From positions 1,672,001-1,736,000 of the forward strand of contig NZ_CP120416.1 in NCBI RefSeq assembly GCF_032773895.1: DNA of 64,000 nucleotides, given 5' to 3'. The position numbers and the translations under genes are program-made. The DNA comes from Teredinibacter sp. KSP-S5-2 (GTDB taxonomy: Bacteria; Pseudomonadota; Gammaproteobacteria; Pseudomonadales; Cellvibrionaceae). This document shows, in pieces, positions 32,164-41,609 of the stretch. The first letter of the stretch is position 1; every line of letters starts with the position of its first letter. The notes beneath the pieces were generated by a model that was given only the letters and a program-made list of their open reading frames with translations, was not told the DNA's origin and did no database searches.

Positions 32164-34818
32164 ATGTCAAAAAATCAACCTAAAACGATTTACCTTAAAG
32201 ACTATAAGAAGCCTGATTTTTCTATTGAAAAAACGCAGCTTACTTTCGAGCTGGAAGACGAATATACCCTGGTCACCTCAACTCTCTCGATAAAGCGGGA
32301 GCAAGCGGGCCAGCCTTTGCGTTTGCATGGTCAGGAACTTGAACTTGTATCGGTCAAGGTTGCAGGCAGGTTGCTTAGCCAGGAAGAGTACGATCAGGAT
32401 GATGAGTTTCTTACTGTGGCTGATGTGCCGGATGTCTTTGAATTTGAATGTGTAACAAAAATTTATCCGCAAAATAACGCTTCGCTGGAAGGCTTGTATA
32501 AATCCAATACGATGTATTGCACCCAGTGTGAAGCAGAGGGTTTTCGTAAGATTACCTATTATCTTGACCGTCCTGATGTATTGAGTGAATTCACAACAAC
32601 TATTATTGCTGATAAAAAACAATATCCTGTTTTATTGTCAAACGGTAACAAAATTCAGGAAGAAAAATTAGTTGATGGTCGACATAAAACTGTATGGCAC
32701 GATCCGCATTTAAAACCCTGTTACTTATTTGCTCTGGTCGCAGGGGATTTAATCCATATCGATGATCACTTTGTGACGGCTTCCGGGCGAGAGGTTTTAC
32801 TGCGGATTTTTGTTGAAGAAAAAGATAAGAAAAAATGTGCTCATGCCATGACCTCGTTAAAGAATGCGATGAAATGGGATGAAGAAGTCTATGGTAGAGA
32901 ATACGATCTGGACATCTTTATGATCGTTGCTGTCGACGACTTTAATATGGGGGCGATGGAAAACAAGGGGTTAAATATTTTCAATACCTCCTGTGTCTTG
33001 GCGGCTCAGGAAACTACAACTGATGAAGCCTTTCAGCGCGTCGAAGGTGTGGTTGCCCATGAGTATTTTCATAACTGGTCTGGCAATCGGGTGACCTGTC
33101 GGGATTGGTTTCAGCTGAGTTTGAAAGAAGGTTTCACCGTTTTCAGAGATGCTGAGTTTTCTGCCGATATGGGGTCACGAACGGTTAAGCGAGTGGAAGA
33201 TGTTTCTTTGCTTAGAAGTATGCAATTTGCCGAAGATGCTGGTCCTATGGCGCATCCCGTTCAGCCTTCGTCATTTATTGAAATATCCAACTTCTACACC
33301 TTGACCATCTATGAGAAAGGGGCGGAAGTGGTGCGTATGATCCACACGTTGCTTGGCCCTGAATTATTCCGCAAAGGTTCAGATTTATATTTTGAACGAC
33401 ATGACGGCCAGGCTGTCACGATTGAGGATTTTGTGGCCGCGATGCGTGACGTGTCCGGGCGGGACTTCGACCAATTTATGAATTGGTATCGACAAGCTGG
33501 TACGCCGGACCTGCGAGTAACATCGAAATACGATGAAGAACAAAAAACTTACACTCTGAATTTTAAACAAAGTTGTAGAGCGACTTCTGAATCAGCAGAG
33601 AAGAAGCCGTTCCATATTCCTGTTGCTATGGGGTTACTTGGTGAGGCCGGGGCATTACCTCTTAAATGTGATGGCGTTGTATCGCCGGAAACCAATGACA
33701 ACACCCACTGTGTATTGGAAATCACTGAAGCTGAACAAAGTTTTACCTTTGAGAATGTGCAAGAGTGTCCCGTGCCTTCTCTGTTGAGAAATTTCTCTGC
33801 TCCTGTAAAACTGCGCTATCGTTATTCCCGTGATGAGTTGCTGACTCTGATGAGTCGTGATGAAGATGGTTTTTGTCGTTGGGATGCCTGTCAGGAGTTG
33901 GCGATCCAGGTTATCCAGGAAGTTATGACTGAATTAACGACGGAACCGGCCCCTTCCGTTGATGAAAAAATTATAACGGGTTACAAACGCTTACTTACGG
34001 ACGAAACGCTGGACCCGGCTATGGTTGCTTTGATGTTAAAGCTGCCTTCGGAAGGCTATATCGCTGAATTACAAACGGTGGCAGATATGGATTTGATCCA
34101 TCATGCCCGTGCTCGTGTGGAAAGAAAGCTCGCCGTAGCATTGAAAGACGAATTTATGTCTACTTATCTGCGTATGAATGAGCAAACTGAATTTGCTGTT
34201 GATTCGGCATCCATTGCCAGGCGCAGTTTAAAAAATGCAGCCTTACATTATTTAATGGTACATGCCTCTGCGGAGCATGTTGAGTTGTGTAAAGAGCAGT
34301 TCTATACCGCGAATAATATGACGGATGAGTATGGCGCGTTAAAGGCAATTGTGCATTCCTCCAAAGCATCACTTAAAGATTTAAAACAGGAAGTGCTGGA
34401 GAGTTTTTATGCCAAATGGAAACACGAACCCTTGGTTGTCAACCAGTGGTTTGCGGTGCAATCAACAGCACCGATTCCAGAAACCAACAAAACTGTAAAC
34501 GAACTGCTTACTCATGAAGCATTTGATTTGAAAAATCCGAATAAACTTCGTGCGCTTATAGGTGGTTTTTCGATGCGAAACCCGATTTGTTTTCATGATA
34601 AGAGTGGCTCAGGGTATCGATTTTTGGGTGAGCAAATCCGTAAGCTAAATAGTCAAAACCCTCAAGTTGCCGCACGCTTGTTAACTCCGTTGACCAAATG
34701 GAAAAAGTTTGACGAAGGGAGGCAGAAACTTATGCTTGCGGAACTACAGAAAATTGAACAGCTTCCCGATCTATCAAAAGATGTGTATGAAGTTGTGACA
34801 AAGAGTATTCATTCTTAG
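32164..34818 (+). CDS. pepN: Aminopeptidase N
   Basis: The protein is 884 aa from the ATG at 32164, which has a GGAA site 8 nt upstream; an ATG at 32140 would add eight residues. This is an M1 metallopeptidase: NMGAMENKGLNIF is the exopeptidase motif, and VAHEYFHNWSGNRVTCRDWF holds the zinc-binding HExxH with the third ligand Glu in LSLKEGFTVF. Length and C-terminal helical domain match E. coli PepN. It removes N-terminal residues from peptides in the cytoplasm. It ends the nadK operon, followed by a hairpin. Confidence 0.96.
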   Translation: MSKNQPKTIYLKDYKKPDFSIEKTQLTFELEDEYTLVTSTLSIKREQAGQPLRLHGQELELVSVKVAGRLLSQEEYDQDDEFLTVADVPDVFEFECVTKIYPQNNASLEGLYKSNTMYCTQCEAEGFRKITYYLDRPDVLSEFTTTIIADKKQYPVLLSNGNKIQEEKLVDGRHKTVWHDPHLKPCYLFALVAGDLIHIDDHFVTASGREVLLRIFVEEKDKKKCAHAMTSLKNAMKWDEEVYGREYDLDIFMIVAVDDFNMGAMENKGLNIFNTSCVLAAQETTTDEAFQRVEGVVAHEYFHNWSGNRVTCRDWFQLSLKEGFTVFRDAEFSADMGSRTVKRVEDVSLLRSMQFAEDAGPMAHPVQPSSFIEISNFYTLTIYEKGAEVVRMIHTLLGPELFRKGSDLYFERHDGQAVTIEDFVAAMRDVSGRDFDQFMNWYRQAGTPDLRVTSKYDEEQKTYTLNFKQSCRATSESAEKKPFHIPVAMGLLGEAGALPLKCDGVVSPETNDNTHCVLEITEAEQSFTFENVQECPVPSLLRNFSAPVKLRYRYSRDELLTLMSRDEDGFCRWDACQELAIQVIQEVMTELTTEPAPSVDEKIITGYKRLLTDETLDPAMVALMLKLPSEGYIAELQTVADMDLIHHARARVERKLAVALKDEFMSTYLRMNEQTEFAVDSASIARRSLKNAALHYLMVHASAEHVELCKEQFYTANNMTDEYGALKAIVHSSKASLKDLKQEVLESFYAKWKHEPLVVNQWFAVQSTAPIPETNKTVNELLTHEAFDLKNPNKLRALIGGFSMRNPICFHDKSGSGYRFLGEQIRKLNSQNPQVAARLLTPLTKWKKFDEGRQKLMLAELQKIEQLPDLSKDVYEVVTKSIHS

Positions 34819-34856
34819 AACTATTTCACTCAAACATCACGAAATCTAAGCACAAT

Positions 34857-34882
34857 AACGCCTCAGAGAACTTTGAGGCGTT
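34857..34882 (+). terminator. Hairpin after pepN, directly before the cytochrome b561 gene
   Basis: AACGCCTCA pairs with TGAGGCGTT over 9 bp around an eight-base loop, then GTTGGTTTT follows. It begins 38 nt after the pepN stop and ends 9 nt before the next ATG. The GAGG in its right arm might serve as ribosome site for the next gene, so the hairpin may also affect that gene's translation. Confidence 0.65.
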
Positions 34883-34891
34883 GTTGGTTTT

Positions 34892-35458
34892 ATGCATCTA
34901 AAAAACACTTCTTCTTCCTATGGAATATTGTCCCTGATTTTTCACTGGGTATCAGCGGGCATGATTATAACCTTGTTTATTTTAGGGTTATGGATGATGG
35001 GTCTGGATTACTACGATCCTTGGTATCGTAAAGGGCCGGATTTACATCGAAGCCTGGGCATTCTTTTCGGGGCAGTTCTACTTGCCCGAATAATATGGCG
35101 CCTCTCATCACAACAGCCGACACCGATTACAACCCATAAACCTTGGGAGAAACGGTTATCGAAAGCAGTGCATGTGTTTTTATATTTGCTAATGTTTACC
35201 ATGATTCCAACCGGATACCTCATTACTACAGCGAAAGGCCAGAGTCTCGAAGTCTTCGGCCTATTTGAAATACCGGCCTTAATAACCGGCATAGATCAAC
35301 TCGAAGACTACGCTGGTGAATTTCATGAAATTATTGCTTTTTCTTTAATAGGTTTGGCAGCACTTCACGCGTTAGCGGCAGTCAAACATCACTTTATTGA
35401 TCGGGATAAGACATTACTGCGTATGTTGGCGAAAGGTGACTCGTCAGCACGTGAATAA
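34892..35458 (+). CDS. Cytochrome b561 (four-helix di-haem membrane protein)
   Basis: The 188-aa protein has four hydrophobic helices with haem-ligand His at SLIFHWVSAG, DLHRSLGILFG, VHVFLYLLMFTMIPTGYL and the C-terminal LAALHALAAVKHHFI. The family passes electrons across the inner membrane, usually from ubiquinol. The next gene is a YceI protein; cytochrome b561 and YceI are often adjacent, consistent with YceI binding isoprenoid quinones. Confidence 0.9.
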   Translation: MHLKNTSSSYGILSLIFHWVSAGMIITLFILGLWMMGLDYYDPWYRKGPDLHRSLGILFGAVLLARIIWRLSSQQPTPITTHKPWEKRLSKAVHVFLYLLMFTMIPTGYLITTAKGQSLEVFGLFEIPALITGIDQLEDYAGEFHEIIAFSLIGLAALHALAAVKHHFIDRDKTLLRMLAKGDSSARE

Positions 35459-35504
35459 AAATGTCTCATTTTGTTTATAACAAAAACTTTAAGAGGAAAT
35501 AACA

Positions 35505-36089
35505 ATGAAACAAATATTTGGAATAGCTTTGGTGTTGCTCACTCTGAGCTCTTCGCAACTTTGGGCAGAAAGTTATGTGATTGATACCAAAGGATCGCAT
35601 GCGTTTATCCAGTTTCGAATTAAGCATCTGGGTTACAGTTGGCTATATGGTCGTTTCAATGATTTCTCTGGCGAGTTTTCCTACGACCCGAAAAAACCGG
35701 AAGACACCCGTTTTGCTGTTGAAATTGACATGGAGAGCTTAGACAGTAACCACGCTGAACGGGACAAACACCTTCGTTCTGACAAATATCTGGATGTAAA
35801 AAAGTATCCTAAAGCGAAATTTGTGACCAAACACTATGAGCCAACCGGTGACAAAACTGCCAAGTTAACCGGTGACCTGACGTTCTACGGAACCACCAAG
35901 TCGATCACTATTGACGTTGAGCATATTGGTGGTGGTGCTGCCCCCTGGGATCCGAAAGAGCACCGTGAGGGCTTTGAAGGGCGAGCAGTGATTAAGCCGG
36001 CAGATTTTGGTTTGAACCTGGTTCCTCAACTTGGTCCAACAGCGGCTGAAGTAGAGCTGATGCTTTCAGTTGAAGGTGTCCGTAAGTAG
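35505..36089 (+). CDS. Periplasmic YceI-family lipid-binding protein
   Basis: The 194-aa protein has a signal peptide ending QLWA and the YceI lipocalin-like barrel motifs: YVIDTKGSHAFIQFRIKHLG (start), LYGRFNDFSGEFSYDPKKP, and HLRSDKYLDVKKYPKAKFV. YceI proteins bind isoprenoid chains such as ubiquinone precursors in the periplasm. It has a strong AAGAGGAAA ribosome site and follows the cytochrome b561 gene by 46 nt. Confidence 0.93.
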   Translation: MKQIFGIALVLLTLSSSQLWAESYVIDTKGSHAFIQFRIKHLGYSWLYGRFNDFSGEFSYDPKKPEDTRFAVEIDMESLDSNHAERDKHLRSDKYLDVKKYPKAKFVTKHYEPTGDKTAKLTGDLTFYGTTKSITIDVEHIGGGAAPWDPKEHREGFEGRAVIKPADFGLNLVPQLGPTAAEVELMLSVEGVRK

Positions 36090-36567
36090 TCGTTTCTCTT
36101 TTCTCTGCTTCTACGTGTGTAGGGGCAGGGAAGCTCGCCAATTAATCCTTATTCCCAACTTTTTTTAGACTGTCTGGCTATATAAAATTGGTTTATGTTG
36201 ATTTTAGTGCCATACAAAATGCGCAATCCCTGTCAGTATTGGTTGTTTTTTAGTTTTTCTGAGCGTTTTTTCCTCTTTTTTGTTCTTTTTCTCATACTTT
36301 ATGTTGACCCAAATCTGTCCTTAGTTAATTTAATCTGTACAAAATCTAATCGAAAAAGTTATAGCAAAATAATGTTTTATGATATTTCGCCGATAACCGG
36401 ATTAGAGACTACAAGACTCGTGCAAGACGGTAATAGGCAAACTGTGCTAAACCTTATTAATAAGGCATGGTTTAAAAAAGCGACTGGAAAAGCTTTACAG
36501 GAGAAGTTAAGCAGGAGAGGTGCCGCTGCTCTGTGGCCAAATGATCATTAGGTAATAGAGAGTTTCT
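36090..36567. other. Region between yceI and the chemoreceptor gene
   Basis: This AT-rich 478-nt stretch holds one doubtful small ORF (36372-36551, listed separately). The rest shows no gene, and the chemoreceptor promoter probably lies here. Confidence 0.5.
36372..36551 (+). CDS. Possible 59-aa protein upstream of the chemoreceptor
   Basis: A frame from ATG 36372 to TAG 36551 has coding-like composition (ISPITGLETTRLVQDG, NLINKAWFKKATGKA, LSRRGAAALWPNDH). It stays open further upstream to 36195, but that part is Phe/Leu rich and looks non-coding. There is no clear ribosome site and no known family. It ends 16 nt before the chemoreceptor ATG, so it could be a small leader gene or chance. Confidence 0.25.
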   Translation: MFYDISPITGLETTRLVQDGNRQTVLNLINKAWFKKATGKALQEKLSRRGAAALWPNDH

Positions 36568-38592
36568 ATGAAATTAACGGTTATCCAGCGTATCAGTGTC
36601 GGTTTTTTATTGTTGATAGTCTTTTTGGTTGGGATTGGCTACACCGGAATCGCCAGTGTTATAGGTATCAATGACAACCTGCAAAAAGTAACTAGTCAGG
36701 CTATGCCCATTAGTTCAGATACTACTGAACTTGCTACTGCGTTCGCCGCTGTCAACCTTGCAATGTACCGTCACTACAATGCATCCGATCTTAACGAGTT
36801 AGACCAATCAGAAGAAATCTTTAACCGGGTAAATACCCATTATCAAAATAATTTGAACGACTTGATGGAGCGTTTAAGGAAAACAGAAAATACTGAAGCG
36901 CAGCAAGAACAGGTAAGAGCTTTACTGGTTAAGGTTCCTGAAGTTTTTGCGGAAATTGCGCAGACCATGCGTGTCTATCGTTCTTCGTTTGATATGGCGC
37001 ACGAGCTTAAAGCGCTGGATATCGAAGTCAAAAAATTGCAGGAAAAGAGTGTTCCTATCTTTAAAAAAGTTCGTGCATTAAATATAACCGGGAATGATAA
37101 AAAAATTGTTGATGACAGTGTGTTTTCTGTCTCTCAAGGGATATCTCTGGTGAAACTGGTGAGTACCACCAATGATATAGGGCAGTTTCGTTTATTTGTC
37201 GATGAATATACTGCTTGGTTAGATGAACATGTCATTCTTGCTTTTAAGTTAAGAGAATTAATAAAAAGAAGTTCCCCTGATGTGAGTAGTGCTCTATTAG
37301 AGCAGAATAAACTAGTCAGCGATTTAATAGGGCTGTTTGGTAGTTTGGAAGGCTATGGAAACGTTAAGGATCTCCATCTTTCCACAAAAGATACTCTGTC
37401 AAAAAACCTGGCCAGTAATCAGGAGGCTTTGGGTGAAATACGTGAGGAGTTGCAGGGCGTGAACGAGTTTGCTCAGCAGTTCTCCACTAACGTTGCAGAG
37501 GATGCCAGTGATTCGGTCTCAGAGAATAAACGAATTATTATAATTATTAGTATCATCGCTATATTGTTTGGTGTGGTGATTGCCATATTACTGATCTCAA
37601 GTATTCGTAAAGGGTTATACAGCACTCTCAATGCATTACAACGAATGGCTACTGGTGATCTTACGGAAGATTTAAGTAAGCATTCTGATGATGAGTTTGG
37701 TCGTTTACGATCATCAGCTCATACTCTAAGCAACTATCTACGAGACATGATTGAAGCAATTAAAAACCAGTCTCACTTCATCATGCAGTCTATTGAACAA
37801 ACCCAAGCTGTGACCACAGAAACCAAGTCTGCCATTTCCGGGCAAAAGTCAGAAATTGATATGGTGGCTACCGCAATGCAGGAAATGACCGCGACGATTC
37901 GAGAAGTTTCCCATATTGCACAGGATACCTTTAACGAAATGGTTGAAGCTCATGATTATGCCAGTCATGGTCAGGAGCATATTCAACAAAATAAAGAGCT
38001 GACCGTTACTTTGAAAGGCGATATGGATTCCGCTTCAACCGTTATTGAACAGCTTGATCATGATGTGAGAAAAATTGAAGAAATTCTCCAAGTGATTGAT
38101 GCGATCGCCCAGCAAACCAATTTACTTGCGCTCAACGCTGCAATTGAGGCTGCGAGAGCGGGTGAGCATGGTCGTGGTTTTTCGGTTGTGGCTGATGAAG
38201 TGAGAACGCTTGCGAGCCGAACCCAAGAGTCGACCGAAGAAATAAAACAGAACATTGAAACCTTGCTTGAAAGCTCAGAACAAGCCGTCACTTCAATTAA
38301 CCGTTCACAGGAAAAAACGGGTCAATCCGTTGAGAAAGCACAAGCGATTAATGAACAAATTGAACATATTGTGCAGATAATGACAAAAACAAAAGATATG
38401 AACATGCAGATCGCCACAGCATCCGAAGAACAAAGTGCTGTTACGGAAGAAGTAACGAAAAACATTACCAAAATATTGGATTTGGCTGAGAGTACCGAGA
38501 AGGGTGCGGAGTTAAATGAAAGCCGTATGAATGAGCTGGTTGAATCAGCCCATTTATTAGAATCCATTGTTGAGAAATTTAAGTTGGACTAA
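36568..38592 (+). CDS. Methyl-accepting chemotaxis protein
   Basis: The 674-aa receptor has a first membrane helix (residues 8-30), a long, helical periplasmic domain (about 31-320), a second helix ([20 protein letters not shown]), a HAMP domain (about 345-400, [19 protein letters not shown]) and a cytoplasmic signalling domain with the hairpin tip [20 protein letters not shown] split from [17 protein letters not shown]. No CheR-binding pentapeptide ends it. Its helical ligand domain has no Cache signature that I can see. The next gene, 23 nt downstream, is a sugar-type binding protein, which suggests the receptor may read the binding protein's load. Confidence 0.93.
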   Translation: MKLTVIQRISVGFLLLIVFLVGIGYTGIASVIGINDNLQKVTSQAMPISSDTTELATAFAAVNLAMYRHYNASDLNELDQSEEIFNRVNTHYQNNLNDLMERLRKTENTEAQQEQVRALLVKVPEVFAEIAQTMRVYRSSFDMAHELKALDIEVKKLQEKSVPIFKKVRALNITGNDKKIVDDSVFSVSQGISLVKLVSTTNDIGQFRLFVDEYTAWLDEHVILAFKLRELIKRSSPDVSSALLEQNKLVSDLIGLFGSLEGYGNVKDLHLSTKDTLSKNLASNQEALGEIREELQGVNEFAQQFSTNVAEDASDSVSENKRIIIIISIIAILFGVVIAILLISSIRKGLYSTLNALQRMATGDLTEDLSKHSDDEFGRLRSSAHTLSNYLRDMIEAIKNQSHFIMQSIEQTQAVTTETKSAISGQKSEIDMVATAMQEMTATIREVSHIAQDTFNEMVEAHDYASHGQEHIQQNKELTVTLKGDMDSASTVIEQLDHDVRKIEEILQVIDAIAQQTNLLALNAAIEAARAGEHGRGFSVVADEVRTLASRTQESTEEIKQNIETLLESSEQAVTSINRSQEKTGQSVEKAQAINEQIEHIVQIMTKTKDMNMQIATASEEQSAVTEEVTKNITKILDLAESTEKGAELNESRMNELVESAHLLESIVEKFKLD

Positions 38593-38615
38593 CCTGGCTT
38601 GGTGGGAGAGTTTGA

Positions 38616-39869
38616 ATGAGACACTATGCTTTGCTATTGCTGATACTGATTTTTGCAAGCATACAGGCTAGCGCTGTAACAACGATTAACTATTACACAT
38701 GGCGTGCTCAAGAGCAGGTTTTGTGGGAAGAGATCTCTAATCGTAATTTGATTCCTGGCGTAAAGATCAATGTCAGAGTGGTGCGCTACCAGGCTCACGA
38801 GTCTTTTAAACCGCACGTTACGATAGAGATGTTGCACGACGAAGCAGATTTATTTCAATGGTCTCCCGGTGCCTCTAATTTAAAACCGCTTATCGACAAA
38901 GGCTTGATTAAGCCAAACCAAGCCGACGTAAGTGACATCAATAAAGCCGCGTTACTGGCTTCTATGGGGCCGGATGGGCGGTATTACGGTGTACCTTTTG
39001 CCCTGCAATTGCAGTCATTGCTCGTTAATCGTAAACAAGTTAATAAGTCTGGAATAGATGGCCAACCTAGTAGTCTGGATGAGCTAGATCGAAATTTTGC
39101 GAAGTTGAAATCAAACGGTGTAACACCGTTACATCTTGCCGGATCGGCTAACTGGCTGCTCAATCAAGTTGTATCCGAAGTGATGATGGCCGGTTTGGTT
39201 GAAGAAGAATTTGCAGATCGATTGGAGAAAGGGCAGGCATGTTTTACCGATAGGAACTACACCGAGATTTTTCGAGTAATGGGAACCTGGCGGGATAAAG
39301 GGTATTTCAATACTGAATGGGAGAAAGAGGGCTATGCTGGGATGAATAACAGTGTTGCTCTTGGAAACTCTGCGATGGCTTTTGACGGTGGTTGGAAAAC
39401 CGGGCCTGCATCGAATTTTTGGGAGGTTGATGCGGATTTTCAATTTGACTTTTGGGCGGTTCCTGGAAAAGTTGCCAAAGTCTATGCTTTGGGTGACGGC
39501 ACTTATCAGGTGAACCATACCTCCTCTCGTGCTGAGGCCGCCTACAAAGCTCTTCAATTTACGGCGACTCAAGAGTTTGCCACATTATTTGCTGAATATG
39601 TAAAAGAGATTCCTGCCTACGGTGGCAGTATATCCATATCGAACCCAATACTCAGGCGTATGTCCAGTTTGCTTGCAGATAATTCTTATACTGTGAGTCT
39701 GTTTACCTCCGACCGGCTTAATAAAGGCTCGCCAAGTTACAATGACTTAGTGGCTGAGGCGTTTAAGAAGGTTCTGACGCGCGAGTTCTCACCAGAAGAA
39801 GCAGGCCGATTTATTCAGAAGGGGTTAAATTCCTGGAACTATGTCGGCAAACAACGTTGTGGAACGTAA
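38616..39869 (+). CDS. Periplasmic solute-binding protein, family 1 (sugar type)
   Basis: The 417-aa protein has a signal peptide (about residues 1-20, ending QASA), then a two-lobe binding fold: DLFQWSPGASNLKPLIDKG, GPDGRYYGVPFALQLQSLLV, NSAMAFDGGWKTGPASNFWE. This is the family of carbohydrate binding proteins such as MalE or oligosaccharide receptors. Unusually no ABC permease or ATPase gene is adjacent; the gene pairs with a chemoreceptor gene upstream (23-nt gap) and a porin downstream. A sensory rather than transport role is an inference. Confidence 0.82.
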   Translation: MRHYALLLLILIFASIQASAVTTINYYTWRAQEQVLWEEISNRNLIPGVKINVRVVRYQAHESFKPHVTIEMLHDEADLFQWSPGASNLKPLIDKGLIKPNQADVSDINKAALLASMGPDGRYYGVPFALQLQSLLVNRKQVNKSGIDGQPSSLDELDRNFAKLKSNGVTPLHLAGSANWLLNQVVSEVMMAGLVEEEFADRLEKGQACFTDRNYTEIFRVMGTWRDKGYFNTEWEKEGYAGMNNSVALGNSAMAFDGGWKTGPASNFWEVDADFQFDFWAVPGKVAKVYALGDGTYQVNHTSSRAEAAYKALQFTATQEFATLFAEYVKEIPAYGGSISISNPILRRMSSLLADNSYTVSLFTSDRLNKGSPSYNDLVAEAFKKVLTREFSPEEAGRFIQKGLNSWNYVGKQRCGT

Positions 39870-40004
39870 GCAACGATTTAAAAATATCCTACCGACAACA
39901 TTTTCATAGTTTGTCTATAATTTACTCAATGTCTGCTTTTTTTAGCTAATTGCTAAACAAGTAGCATTTTCAGGGCGGATTTATGGTAACCTCGCCCGCC
40001 GAAT

Positions 40005-40028
40005 TGTAGGGGTAAACTTACCCCTACA
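40005..40028 (+). promoter_or_regulatory. Strong hairpin in the porin leader
   Basis: TGTAGGGGTAA and TTACCCCTACA are 11-base inverted arms with only two central bases between them, ending 35 nt before the porin ATG. It could end the preceding transcript, though no T run follows, or act as a stable 5' leader structure or a binding site. Confidence 0.55.
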
Positions 40029-40063
40029 TTATCCTAATCATACCGACAATTTGTTACTGCGAA

Positions 40064-40984
40064 ATGAATAAAATATTACATTCTCTTGCTGTTGTTTCTT
40101 TAATGCCTGTTTTTGCCAATGCAGGTGAACTTAATCAACCCCAGTTTTACGGTAAAGCTAATTTGTCTTGGCAGTATGTTTCCGAAAATGACGATAATTA
40201 TACTGAACTGGTTTCTAATGCTTCTCGCTTGGGTGTGAAGGGTAGTGTCAGTCTGGACAGTGGTTTGACCGGTATTTATCAGGTCGAAGTTGAAGTGGAC
40301 GAAGACGGTGACTCTGACGACTTGTTTAAGCAGAGAAATACCTATATTGGCGTCGAGGGTGAGTTTGGTGAGTTTATCGCAGGGTATTTTGATACTCCGT
40401 TAAAGCAGGCTCAGAAAAAAGTGGATCTGTTTAATGACCTTGAAGGTGATATTAAAAGCGTCATTACACGTAGCGAAAATCGCGGAGAAAACAGTGTTCA
40501 ATATACCTCTCCAGATTTCAGCGGATTTAAAGCAAAAGTAAATGTTTTGAACTCTGAAGAAGAAAACGTTGAAAACGGTGTCTCTTCATCTTTGTCATAT
40601 GAGCAGGAAAATGTTTATGTTGCTGTAGCTTACGATAGTAACGTTGAGGGCGAAAACATTAATGTCCTGCGTGTTGTTGGCCAATTTACATTTGGTCCTG
40701 TGCAACTGGGCGCACTATTTGAGCGTGACGAACAAAATGATAATTCAGAAGATGGTTCTTTGGTTTCTGTTATGTTTAAAGCCTCAGATAAAACTTTTAT
40801 TAAGCTTCAGGCAGGTGAATCCGATATCCTTCATCAAGATGCAGTAACTTCTAACGTTGGCGTGGATTATAAGCTTAGTAAGAAATCAAAAGTTTTTGCT
40901 TATCTTACCCATGAGGAATATGAGAACGGGAATCTTGACGTAGAAAATGATTATGCTGGTGTAGGGTTAGAAATAAAATTTTAA
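40064..40984 (+). CDS. Outer-membrane porin (Gram-negative trimeric type)
   Basis: The 306-aa protein has a signal peptide ending FANA and a mature start FYGKANLSWQYV typical of general porins. SRLGVKGSVSLDSGLTGIYQ, NTYIGVEGEFGEFIAGYFDT and the C-terminal strand YAGVGLEIKF with final Phe are classic porin features. The many Asp and Glu loops suggest preference for cations or a role in sugar uptake. Single gene with its own terminator. Confidence 0.92.
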   Translation: MNKILHSLAVVSLMPVFANAGELNQPQFYGKANLSWQYVSENDDNYTELVSNASRLGVKGSVSLDSGLTGIYQVEVEVDEDGDSDDLFKQRNTYIGVEGEFGEFIAGYFDTPLKQAQKKVDLFNDLEGDIKSVITRSENRGENSVQYTSPDFSGFKAKVNVLNSEEENVENGVSSSLSYEQENVYVAVAYDSNVEGENINVLRVVGQFTFGPVQLGALFERDEQNDNSEDGSLVSVMFKASDKTFIKLQAGESDILHQDAVTSNVGVDYKLSKKSKVFAYLTHEEYENGNLDVENDYAGVGLEIKF

Positions 40985-41004
40985 ACTCTGTCCTGTCTAA
41001 TGTT

Positions 41005-41035
41005 AAAAAGCCCTGCTTTTAGTCAGGGCTTTTTT
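41005..41035 (+). terminator. Rho-independent terminator of the porin gene
   Basis: AGCCCTG (41009-41015) pairs with CAGGGCT (41024-41030) around an eight-base loop and is followed by five T, with complementary A bases before the stem. Confidence 0.92.
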
Positions 41036-41609
41036 GTGCCACAAAAGAAATAATAAGAAATTGACCGTTTTTACCTTATTTCAAAGAGGTATTAAACGAA
41101 TCCAATTAAATTCTATAGTCGTCTAAAATTTCAGACTTTAGTTCAATTTAGAATAATAAGAATCTTTATTTCTCAGAAAATAACAGTAATTGAGGATTTT
41201 TCGTGCAAAATCACATTGACGGAAAAAAAATCCGATGATAACTTCAGTTTTAATTGTTGCGGGCTAATATAGATTTTACTAATCGATATAACAGAAAAAA
41301 TCTATTACTGGTTTGGCAACCATCGTTGGCGAAAGCCGTCTGCTCTGAGTGGCTGTATAAAAACATAAGGATGCGACTAGAGCTTTATTGGACACGTTAC
41401 GACGCATGAAAAAAATTAAAATGCGTTAACTATCACAAAACGTGTAGTAATACTAAAAGGTTTATACCCTGAGCTGAAGGGTCAGAATTTTGGTCCGCGT
41501 GAATGTGGTTGGTTAAGTCACGCATGCGAGAACCAAAATGCAATAGCATTGAGGTTAGATAATAAAAATGAAACCCAATGTGCTTCTTTTGATCAAGAGG
41601 AAATACATA
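41036..41609. other. 574-nt leader region of the chitinase gene
   Basis: No gene is convincing here. The sequence holds a small cluster of short stems (CAAC/GTTG and GGC-GAAA-GCC near 41316-41336) and an inverted repeat ACGCAT-N13-ATGCGT at 41402-41426. These could be part of a structured leader or operator for chitinase control, but I match them to no known riboswitch. Confidence 0.45.

Noticed and set aside
36195-36371. N-terminal extension of the small ORF upstream of the chemoreceptor
   Set aside because: This part is Phe/Leu-rich with no ribosome site; only the later part looks coding at all.
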